The notes: generated from the letters alone by a model not told the origin. Shown: positions 44,391 to 56,850, counted from the stretch's first letter. The stretch: DNA of 64,000 nt from Siphonodentalium dalli (GCA_032622095.1 CP136062.1:196923887-196987886); one strand, 5' to 3'. Made by a program: numbers and translations.

Positions 44391-46723
44391 CATATGTGAG
44401 GTGAATAGGTATACAGGGAGTTATTGTATGTCATGACTGATGTGAGTAGGTATACACAGAGTGACTATATGGTTATGAGTGGGTTGTCCATGGTAAGATG
44501 CATCTAGGTATATACAGGGAGAGTTCATGGTCAGGTGTGGGGTGAATCAGTATGCATGTAGTGACTGTATGGTGTATGATTGTGTATATCCAGTAGGGGT
44601 GCACCCGGTGTGCCTGTGTGGTCATTGGTGTGGTGTATGGATATAACTACATGGTCATCTATGTGTTGGTTATGTATATATATGGAGTGACTGTAAGGTC
44701 ATGGTGGGATGTACGTGTGTTGTCTGTATGATCATGGTAGTGATTTTATGGTTACGGGTAATGTGTATAGGTATACATGGGATAACTGTACGGTCATGAT
44801 TGAATATGAATACCTGGAGTAAGCTGGGTGGACATTATCGAGCGTGTGGGTACATAGGGAGTCTCCTTGTGGTAACGGGTGGGATGTATATTATATATCA
44901 TTGGTGAGTGTATATGGCTTAGCTGTATTATCATGGATGGCGTGTATGATTATACAGTGAATTGTCATGTGTGAGGTGTATATGCAAGTATGGATTGTTT
45001 GAGTGGTCGTATGAGCGGGTCTTTTGTATATCTGGAAGGGCTGAATGGCCATTAGTGAGGTTTACGTGTATACCTGGAGTGAATCTATGGTCTAGGGTGG
45101 GCTGCATATGTATATCGAGTGGTCATATGGCTGTGTGTCGAATAGGTATACAGGTAGTGACTGTATGGTTAATGGTGATATGATTACATGTAGGTATACA
45201 AGTAGTGACTGTATGATCATAAAGGTAATGAACATGTATACAGGGGGTGACAGGCGTATGAGTATACATGTACCTGGTGTTCCTGTTTGGTGACTCGTGT
45301 CGGTATCGTCATGTGTAGGTTATACCAGTACACACACGTGTTGCTTTATTGTCATGGGCGAGGGATATGTGTATATAGCGAGTGGCTATATGGCCATGGA
45401 TGAGGTGCATATGTATACATGGAGTGACTATACTGACATGGCTGGGTGTATTAGTATATCTTGAGTGGCTATTCGGCTATGGTGTGACAAATAGGGATAC
45501 AGGGATTGACATGGCCAATGTTGAGGTGAATATGTATACAAGGATTGACCATGATCGTGTATGAATGTTTTGAATAGGTACACACGGGGTGACTATATGG
45601 CCATAGGTCAGGTGAAGGAGTATACCAGGTAACATGGGTGAGGTATGTGTATGAAGCGAGTGGCTATATGGCCATTGGTCATGTGCATATGTATACTGGA
45701 GTGACTTTATGGTCATTGTTGTGGTGTTGATGTATATATTGATTAACTATTTGACCATGCGTTTGGAGAATATGTATACAGGGGATAACCTTATGGCCAA
45801 TGGTGAGATGAATGGGTATACAAGGAGTGACTATATGGTTATGGGTCGTGTTTAGGAGTATACCCGGTGTGCCTGCATTGTGACGCGTGGCTGTATGGTC
45901 ATCCGTGGTCATGGGTCAGGTGTACATGTATACAGTGGGTCACTATATTGTTATGTCTGTGGTGTTTATGTATATATGTAATGACTGTGTGATAATGGGT
46001 GGCTATCGCTTTCCACGATATGACATGACCTCTCTATTGATTAACATATCCTTGAGTTATTGTGGAAAGCGATAGCCACCCAAGGTACACATGTACAACC
46101 CACCCATTACCCCAGTCACTCCATATGTACATAAGCACCACACAAATGACAACATAGTCACCCACTTTATACACATACATGTACTAGTACACATGATCAT
46201 ACAGCCATACTTGGTTATACCCGTACATACCACAAATGACAATACAACCACGAGTCACCATGCACGAACACCAGGTATACACCTACACCCGACACATGAC
46301 CATATAGTCAATCTATGTATACATATTCACTACATTCACGATCATACAGTCACTCATTGTATACATATTCACCTCACCATGGACCATACAGCCACTACAT
46401 GTATACCTATTCGCCATACCCATGACCATAGAGTCAATCCAGGTATACATATGCACATCACCAATTGTGAGCACTTCCAGATATACCAATATCCGCACAT
46501 ACAACCACTCATAAGTTCCATACTTGCCATACTCATACACGCCATCCATGATAATAAATCTACTCCCCATACACCACCAATGATAACACATCCACAACAT
46601 ATATAAATATACGCCCCATCGTTGCCAACAGGGCACTCCCTATATACCCACACATCATTCACGACCATACAATAACTCCCTGTATTATCTAGTACCTATT
46701 ATCCTCATCTATGATCATAGAGT
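44391..46723. repeat. Minisatellite core of the foldback, in two opposed halves
   Basis: From 44391 to about 45990 the + strand repeats words such as GACTGTATGGTCATGGGTG and GTATATGTATACAGGGAGTG at 40-50 bp intervals. From about 46085 to 46720 the same words occur reverse-complemented. The centre is a small hairpin, GGCTATCGCTTTCCAC (46002-46017) with GTGGAAAGCGATAGCC (46062-46077). The halves are unequal (about 1.6 and 0.65 kb), so one has lost or gained units. Confidence 0.85.
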
Positions 46724-47908
46724 AACTCCCTGTCTGCCATCTTGGCTTCCATCAATTTTTTATCATAATGGGCCAGAATACCCACATATCATGGTTCATC
46801 TCAGTTCCGTCTCAAAGTTCTGCCCATTTCCTTTCAATAATATGGCCAGAATCACAAAAGAGGTTCTCCGCAAAATTCCATACTGCAACTTTAAAATGAA
46901 TTTGTCATGCCCCATACGGAACTGGGACAAACATAATAGAACGTAGTTGTCAGTTAATTAACTAACACGTACAATAACCAAGTGAGTCACAATTTGTCAC
47001 CTTTTTCGGATAACGCAGAGAATAATGTTCGGGATATGTTAAGTTTTAACTTTTTACAAATTTGGTTGCCATTTTGGAAGCCATCTTGAGCAATTTAGTC
47101 TATAAACACCGTAGTGTGACACATTTAAGATAGACCAAAACAATAAACACCTTTCAATCCAAAGATAGTTACATTTTACTTGAACAAATGGTCGAACCCT
47201 GAAAAGTTAAATTTTGCCGATATTTATGTCAAGTTTGTGAGAGAAAAATCCAATATTTCTGGTGATGTCAGTGGTGCATCAGACATGTTAGTATGCAATG
47301 TATAGAAAACGGATTAGCCAATTGTGTACATCAACCACAACTTGTAAGCGATTGCAGGACACCCAGGGGCAATATTTACCATTTTCCATATTTTGGCGGC
47401 CATTTTCGCAGCCATTTTGAGCCAAGGTAAGATTTATGGATCCAGAGATTTGAAATATTCATAGGTAATGATATGCCTCACTTACATTACAATGTTCTTT
47501 TCATTTATTGTTGAAATGTGACTAGAAGCCCAATTGTGATTTTTTGTAAAAAAAATTACTGTGTTCTGTAAAATCGAATTTTTGAGGGATCGGAAGGGGT
47601 TAGGACCTTTAATTGCTCCAATGATCAGTTAATATACAAAACACAAAATAAAGTTGCATTACTCAACCAGTTCCAAACAGCATGAATTGATCTAGAAGAT
47701 ATTTGTGAAAAAATGTCATATTTTCAACTTCCGGCGGCCATTTTGGCGGCCATCTTGGATGGTGAGTTTCAATTTTGGCCCAAAAAAGTGTCATTATGTC
47801 TTAGCTTCACGAAAATATATACATTTGTATACAGTTTACTAGATTTTCCCGCTATAATTTTCATAAAACTGGCTCACTTATAGTTCTAGAAAATGGATCG
47901 GGTTGTGT

Positions 47909-47938
<30 letters not shown>
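47909..47938 (+). repeat. 30-base poly-G run
   Basis: Thirty consecutive G in the right arm; the left arm has 11 C at the matching place (43142-43152). Could form a G-quadruplex or reflect assembly slippage. Confidence 0.95.
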
Positions 47939-47939
<1 letters not shown>

Positions 47940-48689
47940 AACAAGTCTCGTTCTTATCAGAAAACGACATGAATATATATTTCTTAAGTTGATCGTATCG
48001 ATTTAGGGATGTATTGGTTGTAATAGTGCAACGTTCCAGGGGTGTACGCACACATACACACACGTTGGACGAATGCAATCATGTAAATAAAAGTATTTTT
48101 TACGTTTTGAGGGGTGACCCGATGACCCCCTTCTTATCTTAAAACCCCAGGAAAAGTTGCTTCTTAAGTTGTGTTTTTATAATTAGTATATATCAAAGTA
48201 CTTTGAGACCAAAAATTATGGATGTACGCGAAAGTGTAAAATCACGTTTTGGGGTTCAGCATGGGACCCCCTTTCTTATCTGAAAACCCCAGGAAAATCC
48301 CTTTCTTAAGTTGTGTTTTCTTAATCAGTACACTTAGGAGTATCATCAAACCAAAATTCATCGATGTACGCGGAAGTGTAAATAGAAGTGATTTTTGGCA
48401 CTTTTTGGGGTTCAGCGGCCCTAAACCCCAGGAATGCGCAACTTAAGAAATCGGTTTTTCAGAATGTTCCATTATTGGTACCAACTTTAGGGGGTCAAAC
48501 CTTTTGTACGCAAAAGTGTAAATAGAACATATGCGGGCTCCCTAACTATTGACTCTATCGCCAGACTTTTTTATGTACAGATAAATATGAACCATCTTTA
48601 TTGATATGCAAGAAAGTCTGGCTATCACATACATCATCTGACAGCACCTGAAGTTTGAAGTTCTTTATCTAAACCTGTCTATTATCAGG

Positions 48690-48828
48690 GTTAAGAAATG
48701 TTAAAGGATTTAGGCGGAAATATGGGAGCTTTCCGATGAATGGAAACAAGCCATATTTCCGACTAAATCCTGAAAAATTACCCAAAATTCTGCTGTGGTT
48801 AAGGAGTCGAATATTTAGGGCATTACTG
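48690..48828. mobile_element. Mariner-like MITE family A, 5'-truncated copy
   Basis: Body words GGAAACAAGCCATATTTCCG and the right tip TAGGGCATTACTG with TA after it. The left TIR is missing. Confidence 0.72.
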
Positions 48829-48872
48829 TATGTGTGGCCAAGCACCAGCCTAGAGGGAGACATGGGCAGGGA

Positions 48873-49312
48873 CAAGCCTGATTATAGGGCCGTCATTTTC
48901 AGAATGAGGTCCCCAGAGGGTTATAATTTAATGATGCTATCCCGCATAGCGGGCTAGCATCACTAAATTCACCCACTGGGGACGTCATTCGGTTTAGGTC
49001 TCATCTACTCTGGAAAGTTTCTTTATTATCAAATTTCTTTTGAAACTTAAGATTCTTTTTGTTTTTTAATTCAGTTTCTCTATATCCCAAAATTGGCAGA
49101 CGACACATTGCATAATCGAGGGTGTACATCACAATATTCACCACTTCGGAACTTCAGTCTGAGTCTATGTCCCCCATAGAGATGAGGCCATGCAGAATGT
49201 GGTCCCCAGAGGGTGATTTTGGTGATACTAGCCCGCTATGCAGATAGCATCATTAAATTCACACTCTGGGGACATCATTTTGCAAATGACAGGCACACTA
49301 AACTCAGACTTG
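48873..49312. mobile_element. hAT-like MITE family B, full copy with 8-bp TSD
   Basis: CAAGCCTGATTATAGG to CTCAGACTTG, flanked by GGCAGGGA (48865-48872) and GACAGGGA (49313-49320). Two cassettes. The tips differ from each other, suggesting subfamily mixing. Confidence 0.8.
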
Positions 49313-49776
49313 GACAGGGATGTGCTCATGCCTGGCGGCAGCACCCACAACCATAAAATATCACCCAGTAGTCACTCCAATTTCAAACAGTAACACCCAG
49401 CATTTTTATTCATAATGATGCCCACTTAGGAAAATTATTCAAGTTGTTCATGCAATTAACACTCTGCATGACAGAAATGAAAAGATAAAGTGATCTTCCA
49501 AACTATCATAGAAAGTCTTGATTCACTTATTCCACTGACTAATTAGAGACTTGTATTTACTGCAATGGATGATAGATAATAAAACTTCAAATAACCACCA
49601 TAAACATGGCCAATATACACCAATATGCAAACTGTATTGCGCTCCAGTTTGTGTTTAAAATACATTCGATCGCAATAGCGTAGCAAGGGGGGAAACTCTA
49701 TCTTGCAGGGTTACTTACTTTGCAAAGGTCAGGTTGGCGGACAACTCATTCAATATTCAACTTCCTGCTGATTGAA
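49313..49776. other. SWIB intron, no feature recognised
   Basis: A GT/AG-bounded minus-strand piece near 49727-49775 has stops in all frames, so no exon is called. Confidence 0.4.
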
Positions 49777-49839
49777 ATATTTCAACACATTTGACCAATA
49801 AACTTGGGGGTTTGGACAGCCTGTGGTGACAATACACCT
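49777..49839. repeat. 63-bp duplicated segment, copy with insertion
   Basis: ATATTTCAACACATTTGACC to GTGACAATACACCT recurs at 50851-50913. In this copy a 615-bp TIR element follows before AATAGT resumes; in the other AATAGT follows directly. Confidence 0.85.
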
Positions 49840-50454
49840 GTATACACCCATCAGTAAGCCCGGGGGGCTCGTGCACATTTTTGGTCAAAAAGTGGGTACT
49901 GGGCTTACTCACGAGGACCTCCCCATGCAAAAATTAAGTTAGCCTTCAGGTTCTGACCTACCATCATGTTTTTCACTGATGCTTATTAATCAAGCTAATT
50001 CTTATAAAAACACAACAGTGAGAAGTGGTGAACACACATCACACTTCTGCATTATCAAAGGATCCTACAAAAACACCAAGTCATTACTCCACATCCCATT
50101 GGATTTAATCTGATAGAGGTGTGAACAATAAGTGACACATCCTTTGATTTTATTGATGTGAAACCTCTTTGACAGATCCAACAACTAAGAATAGAATAGA
50201 ATAGGATGTGTATAATTCAGAATATTAACAAAGTGTATCTTTAATATTTAAGAAACTGGTCAAATTATAAAAGCACAGATGTGCTTGAGTATCTTCTCCT
50301 ATTCTACAGGATAGATACATGATTGTATTCACCTTCCAAATGCTCAAAAATGGGGGTGGGCTTATCTACGAGGACCACCCCATGTTTTATTTAGGGTAAA
50401 AAACACAGACTGGGCTTATCTTCGAGGATGGGCTTACTGACGGGTGTATACAGT
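49840..50454. mobile_element. 615-bp TIR element
   Basis: Tips GTATACACCCATCAGTAAGC and GGCTTACTGACGGGTGTATA; the arms also share CTCGTGCACATT/CGAGGA-type words weakly. No ORF. The exact ends and TSD are ambiguous because the flank reads ACACCTGTATAC against ACACCTAATAGT in the empty copy. Confidence 0.75.
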
Positions 50455-50476
50455 AATAGTAAGTCGGGATTTTGTT

Positions 50477-50849
50477 TACCCTGTGCCAATGCATTCTCTT
50501 ATATATGCGAGTCGACCATAGGTCGCCTCGCATATATAAGAGAATGCATTGGCTTAACACATATTAAAAATGATAAAATTGTCAAAGAATGTAGAAAAAT
50601 ATTATAAAAATTGTTAAAAAATGTGAGAAAAAATTATAAAATTGTAAAGAATGTAAGAAAAAATGGTAAAAAGTGTTTTAAAATTTTAAAGATTTTTTTT
50701 AGGCCAATGCATTCTCTTATATATGCGAGGCGACCTATGGTCGACTCGCATATATAAGAGAATGCATTGGCACAGGGCATAACTGTAACCATCACAATGT
50801 GGTCAATGAACCGGTTCCAATGATATCCATTTTTGTACGGTGTTATTGA
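50477..50849. mobile_element. piggyBac-like MITE family C, both ends truncated
   Basis: Two palindromic cassettes (50486-50555, 50702-50773) and the right flank GGGCATAACTGTAACCATCA are present, but the terminal CCCTTTACCC and TTAA are missing on both sides. The right break runs straight into the second 63-bp copy. Confidence 0.75.
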
Positions 50850-50850
50850 G

Positions 50851-50913
50851 ATATTTCAACACATTTGACAAATAAACTTGGGGGTTTGGACAGCCTGTGG
50901 TGACAATACACCT
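50851..50913. repeat. 63-bp duplicated segment, empty copy
   Basis: See the copy at 49777-49839. One difference at ACAAATAAAC versus CCAATAAAC is visible. Confidence 0.85.
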
Positions 50914-51134
50914 AATAGTTACCATTGCATATGGCCTTTTGTTGAATACCCACACATACACCATTGTAATTAGCTCCTATTCAATATTTGAAACATAACT
51001 AATTTCCATGTGACAGTTTCCTATTTTTGTGTTACCGGTTTATAACAGTGGCATAAATACTACTTGAGCCTTTATTGCAAATCCACAGATGGTTCAAATT
51101 CTCTTTCACTTTGCACCAATAACAATATCATTAA

Positions 51135-51301
51135 CCCTTTGAGTGCCCAGGGCCGATCTCATCGGCCCTAAACCTACAAAATAAGTTAGGCCAATGCATT
51201 CTCTTCTATATGCGAGGCGACCTATGGTCGACTCGCATATATAAGAGAATGCATTGGCACAGGGTATATGGGTTGTTACAAAAATCCTGGCACTCAAAGG
51301 G
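51135..51301. mobile_element. piggyBac-like MITE family C (GAGTGCC-ended), short copy
   Basis: TTAA (51131-51134 and 51302-51305) flanks CCCTTTGAGTGCCC and GGCACTCAAAGGG. Only one palindromic cassette is inside, making a 167-bp element. Confidence 0.87.
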
Positions 51302-51304
51302 TTA

Positions 51305-51508
51305 AAGCAATCCAATCTTATATCACCAGGAGTGGTCGGTTTTGGTCTTCTGTCATTAAGGAGTTCTATATCAAAGCAAATTTTGGCCATATAACACTAA
51401 TTTATTCACCAAGTAGCCTGATTCATTGGATTTTCATTAGATTTCCATCAAATGTGTTTTGCTCCATTATTTTTAAAGTTATAAAGAATGCTATTTTTCT
51501 GATATTGT
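51305..51508. other. SWIB intron, no feature recognised
   Basis: Short AT-rich spacer between two TTAA-flanked MITEs. Confidence 0.4.
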
Positions 51509-51512
51509 TTAA

Positions 51513-51757
51513 CCCTTTCATGACTGGAGCTTCCTGAAATTTTGCAAAAACCCTGTGCCAATGCATTCTCTTATATATGCGAGTCTCCCATCGGGAGCCT
51601 CGCATATATAAGAGAATGCATTGGCCTAACAATATTTACCTTGACCGTGCATTCTCTTATATATGCGATGCTCCCTATGGGAGACTCGCATATATAACAG
51701 AATGCACTGGCACAGGGTCTTTAATGCTGCACCAGTGCAGCTCCCATCATGAAAGGG
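51513..51757. mobile_element. piggyBac-like MITE family C (CATGA-ended), full copy
   Basis: TTAA at 51509-51512 and 51758-51761; tips CCCTTTCATGACTGGAGC and CTCCCATCATGAAAGGG. Two cassettes with GAGTCTCCCATCGGGAGCCT-type centres. Confidence 0.88.
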
Positions 51758-51764
51758 TTAAAAC

Positions 51765-52445
51765 ACTCAGCAGTAGTAAATCAATCTCAGTCTCACTCTC
51801 TGCCGATTCATCTTTTCTGTAATGTTTTGTTTCCTCATCATTTTCATTTTCCCTCAAACTGTTCTCTTCAACCTATATATCTACTCTCTTCAACTCAGCC
51901 TCTTGCCATTCACTCCTTCTATAATACACTCTACATGCTTTTCTTCTCGGAGGCAATAACTTAAAGTGATGTGAAACACTTTGGTAGGGTGATCAAAAAG
52001 AAATGGAGAACAATCTAGCTCAAAGTACTTTTTTTTTTACAAATATTATATCCAAGTTGACAACAGACACCGAAATTCTTATATATTTATTAAATCCAGT
52101 GTCTCTCTTTGTTGAAATTGTTTTCATTGGTTTATTGCCGATACTTGCATCCCAAATCAAGAAGTAAATATTTACAATTAAGTGTAGTTCAGACGATGAT
52201 TTCCATGGATTGGTATGGTCAATTTCTTTGAGATTTTTGGCGATGTTAGTAGAATGCTACACTCCTCCAGTTGAAATAGCACCGGAATACTAACGTATTA
52301 ATTTCATGCACCTGAACAATTCCATAATATTTCTTTAAGATAAGCAGAGATAAGCAGAGACCTGCTTGTTGTTAGATCATCTTCACCCTCTTATCAACTA
52401 AATCATGTATCTAAATCGTAAATTAATGTTCAATGTTTTGTTGGA
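51765..52445. other. SWIB intron, no feature recognised
   Basis: A pyrimidine-rich stretch (51780-51960) and AT-rich DNA up to element E2. No exon found. Confidence 0.4.
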
Positions 52446-54779
52446 TACAATATTTTCCTAAATAAGTAAAATATATATCTCCTAGAAGTATCTTGCCCAC
52501 TGAACTATATGGTATATTATCCCAAGTAGGAGGGGTTAACTCTCCGAGTTGAAAAAAACGTACGAAATTCTATGGTACATATCTTCTGTCATGTTCATGA
52601 CCCGTGTAATCACGTGATTTCTGACACTTAGTGAAGGAATCGCCATATTTTTTATCCCCAGTAGGACATTCCTCGTGAGCGGGGTGGGTGCGAAACCCTG
52701 GGAGGGAGCTCAGCGTTCAGTGGGCAAGATACTTCTAGGAATTATATATTTTACTTATTTAGGAAAATATTGTATCTCCGTCAAAGGTATCTTGCCCACT
52801 GAACTATATGGTAAAGCATAGAATTTTCTAACAGGTGGAGGCCACGAGGAAACAAAAACACCGCTATGCATCTGAATCAAAGAACTGGATTGACCTGATA
52901 ACCTACAATATATACATATACATGCACAGACATATAGATATATATGTATATACATATATATATATACACACATGCACAATAGGACCATAAGCCAATGCAA
53001 TATTCCATCCTAAAACTAATACCTGTCAGCAAGCTCAAACGAACAAAAAGTGGCCACTTAAGAGTTTAAGACCCCTGCAAGTAAAGTAAATAGCTTCAGA
53101 AGACATGGAGATGGATACGACATTCGCATCTCGGAACTTAGGGCTAATAATGTATCAGCCGAGTACTTGCCGGGAAAGGTACGGGTAACACCCCCCCCCC
53201 CCCCACCCCCCAAAAGGGGAGAAGCATCCATGTTCTAAGGAAATATGGAAATAGAAAAATACCCGTTGACAAGAAATCCCCAGCCGGGTATTATAAACCC
53301 AGGGATGGCTAAATACTAATACCGCACCTAACAGGCTAACCCAGGCAGCAAAAGCCGCAAGTAATAACGAAGACCCCCATTAAAAACAATAGAACCAACC
53401 CCCGAACCAAATCTTGAGTGGGTTGGGCCGTGTCCCAGTACACGATGAGAGCCCTATGAAAAACCAGCTGCAAGCTCCCAAGAAAGGGCCCGACACCAAC
53501 TACTTGGAGACATGCCATTGTCGATAAGGAGGAGGTATCATTGACCAATAGTCTGACCGGGAAGCGAATGGGTATTACACAGACATACGTTGCAAGGCTC
53601 AGGCCGTATGAAGAACATGGCTCAGAATTGGAGTTTCACAGCAGAAAACTTAGTTTGAAGCCTGGAGTTCGAGATATGACCGACTAAGATGCAATAAGCC
53701 ATGTCATTTTTCCCTGATGACGTTCCCAAATGTGGAAATGCCCACCAACACAGTTAAACCCAACTGACCAATCACAGGCTACTGAATCCATGACAGAAAG
53801 GCAGCCAGGAACCGAAATTCCAATGTCGTTAAGGTGGAAATCCACAAAAACAAAAATTGGACTAACGATGCATCAGGATTGTGGCACAAGCCCAAAACCA
53901 GCAGAAACCGACGGCAGGTATGTAATGAAAAGCAGACCAAGAGCCACCGCGCCCCAACTGTTCGAGCTCTGCTGACTGGTCCCCGACGAGTCGATGGCGC
54001 GAGATATCCCTTCTGGTAAGGATGGGGTGCCCTTTCAATGGGACCCTGTTCCGGAGACAACCATCGCCCGAAGTGCGAATCGAGAGGGCGGATCATATGA
54101 TCTGGCATCCGACACCCAATGCTAATGAATCTCGCACGAGGAGAAGCATCTGGCAAGAATTTTCACCCGGCTTTATGAAGTGTGCCCAACACGATTCATA
54201 TGCTGCCCCACAGGTGCAACATTATCCTGCATTGGCAATCGCTGAGGTCAGCAAAGGACCTGGCTTAGTATGTTAAATGAGCACTAGGCGAATCAAGCAC
54301 TATCAGGGAAAACAAAACCATTATGTACCGACAACCGAGCCCATAAGAAGAATGACGTATTAGACGCAAAGGCCGATATCACAGAAGCCATTTCGTTCTT
54401 CTTTTCCACGCTGCTAATACGCCGTGTTGCCCATTAAGCCCGAGTGGGGTGCTGAACTAGACCTCATGTCAACAGTGTTCTGAAATTGAGCATATGTCGA
54501 ACCATGGATAATGGACTCATCTATGTATGACTGGACAACAAAAGTGAAATCCATGTTGAGTTAGCACTGAAAGCAACCTGAAGACAAAATATATGTCATT
54601 CGTATCTATTACAGAAACACAGCAAGGTCAGAGATAAAGCATGTATGCTTGTTTATCTCTGATTCTTGCGTCCCAAATCGAGATGTAAATATTAACCCTA
54701 TCGAGCATCCGAACCAGTCCAGAACACGTCTTAAAAGTCAGGAAAATGAAAGGGCGAGAGTCATATACTAATCTAGTGA

Positions 54780-54975
54780 TATGAATGACTATAGACATTC
54801 TCCAGCAAAGCCTGTGACCATGAAAGAGCTGGATGGAACATGGAAAGAAGCAACAACTTATAAAGTAAGAAGTTGAACACATCCCAACCCGAGAGCAGTA
54901 AAATGGTTGAAAACCTCTCAGGATGGTCGAACCCAGGTCGGCAAGTGTGCAGTCCGATGGCATAACCACCCAGCT
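54780..54975 (-). mobile_element. tRNA-derived SINE fragment inside E2
   Basis: On the minus strand, CAGAGCTGGGTGGTTATGCC (A-box-like) is followed by CCTGGGTTCGACCATCC (B box) at a tRNA-like distance. The body TTTACTGCTCTCGGGTTGGG and TTCAACTTCTTACTTTATAA follows. Better preserved than the E1 counterpart. Confidence 0.68.
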
Positions 54976-55129
54976 CTGACGACGTTAGGCAGGGTACAAA
55001 TTGACCGGCATCACAGGGCAAGTTGCTACCCAAATGCTAACAAAAGCCATGCAACTTGGATCCTATTTCCTCATTTGACTGTCCCAGGGTATGCCAACAG
55101 TCATCCCGTAGTATCCGACTTGGAGTCCC

Positions 55130-56850
55130 TGTCGATAGTCCAGAAAGCCCACCAAATGCGGCCAATGGGTTCGATGGGTAGCCCCAACCCGCGACCTGTT
55201 TGGTGGGACTATCATCCTGAGTGCTAATTACGCCAATGAAGAGAACTCTATACATCGACAAGTGACAGTGTCCTGGTCGTAAAGGTTTCTATCTCTTCCT
55301 TGGAACCCTCGAAACAAGGGAAAGCACTCTGATGTTCTGTTAAATTGTAAATGAATGTAGAACAATGCTATCAAATCATGTCAATCTGAGGTTATTTGCT
55401 AATCAAAATTCGACATTAATTTTCTTCCTGCGATTGGCTGCATCAGAGAACACTGAACAACTAACTGAGCTCCCTCGTAAGCGCATGTAAAGGTGACCCG
55501 AAAGGAATGTCGAAAGCCCTTTCACCTCGTGCTGGAGCGACTGCTCGATCTGATCCTGATCTCCATCCGTCGATGGGGTGTTAACAGCACAATACACCAC
55601 GACAAGCTTCATTTCTAATTGCATGTAAGGTCTGGTCATTGGGGACCCCGGAGGAATGTCCAGAGCCTGTACATCTCGGGGTGGAGCAGCAGCAGGACCG
55701 ATCCCGATATCCAACCGACCGAACTGGCGATGGGAGGTTAGTAGGTACCAGTTCCCAAGCAAGCTTCCTGCTATAATGGCGTCAGGGAATAAGATCTTTT
55801 GTTTTCATTTAAAATCAAACCCGAAGTTACTGGCAGCTGTTGGCCAGAATGCGGCCAGTAACCTGTCTGCCAAGCCCCCGGAAGTGGTGACTTATAATAA
55901 GGAGGAAACAAGCCTGTGAACTGTGATCCCATTCCAAGCCCAGCTGGGGCAGAAGGCATGGAGGATAAACTTTCAGGTGCCAAATAATTGCGTAAAAGTA
56001 ACAATTTGAGAAAAAGTCTCCTAATTTGAATTGAGACAAAGTAAAATGGCCATTCGACTAGTAATTTTAGCCCAAATTTCCACACACTATGATCATAAGG
56101 CACCGGAGAGCATGGTCAGGGACCACCGAGGGTGTATCCCCCAGCCGCGCTGACCCCGAGATGACGACTTGTAGCGATGGACGGCGTGTGTCGAGTGTTT
56201 TAGTAGAGCTCAGTGGTCACAGCCGTCCGGGGCACGTCAACAGTCGACCCGCAGAAGCAGATTGACGTCCCGTTCGATAGTCCAGGGAGCGCACCAATGT
56301 GACTAATGGGTTCAATGGGTAGCCCCAACCCGCGCCCTGTTTGGTGTGACTATCGCCCCGAGTGCTAATTACGCCAATTAGAGGAACACGATATATCGGC
56401 AAGTCAGAGAAGGATACAGGGATGTTTTGATACCTGTTACAGGTTTGGGTGCCCAAACTATAGAGAGCCAAATGTCCCCAAATTCCATGTAGATAGTATT
56501 TATTCCAGTTGGATCTTCCATATTTTCAAGGAATTTTTCTACAATTAAACAAAATGTCCTAGTAATGCAAATCATCAGCCCGCAGATGATATATAGTCTA
56601 TAATATGGAGCCTTTATTTGCACAATCAAGTATCCAGTACTGAATATTTTAACATCCAAATTTATATGGGCACATACTCAAATACAGAACAGGTGTCCCC
56701 AAACAAAAATTCTCTGGATCCTTCCCCGCTCGTTTGTCAGTGTCCTAGGGGAAGCAACTCGTGTGAGCTACGGGTTCGATGGGTAGCCCCAACCCGCGTC
56801 CTGTGTGGTGTGACTATCGCTCCGAGTGCTAATTACGCCAATTAGAGGAA
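55130..56850. repeat. Three copies of the hairpin module in E2
   Basis: GGTTCGATGGGTAGCCCCAA occurs near 55168, 56308 and 56784, each followed by a GTGACTATCG or GGACTATCA end and GTGCTAATTACGCCAAT. The first two also keep the leading GATAGTCCAG-type strand. Confidence 0.75.

Larger units (their letters stand above)
42634..48548. mobile_element. Giant foldback element (about 5.9 kb) in the SWIB intron
   Basis: The left arm (42634-about 44390) is repeated inverted as the right arm (about 46724-48548). Outer tips are TAGTTAGGGAGCCC(A/G)CATATG. The first 400 bp of each arm are 140-150 bp subrepeats built on TTTACACTT(T/C)(T/C)GCGTAC. The rest has roughly 350-bp-spaced AATGGC(C/G)GCC motifs. The loop is a G/T-rich minisatellite in one half and its reverse complement in the other. 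No transposase frame; a 131-codon ORF at 43649 follows the repeat and has no domain. It resembles foldback transposons with long modular TIRs. Confidence 0.88.

Noticed and set aside
46091-46668. 171-codon and overlapping ORFs with His/Thr or Tyr/Met periodicity
   Set aside because: These are translations of the minisatellite core (ACAC/CATAC words); periodic codons come from the repeat, not from selection.
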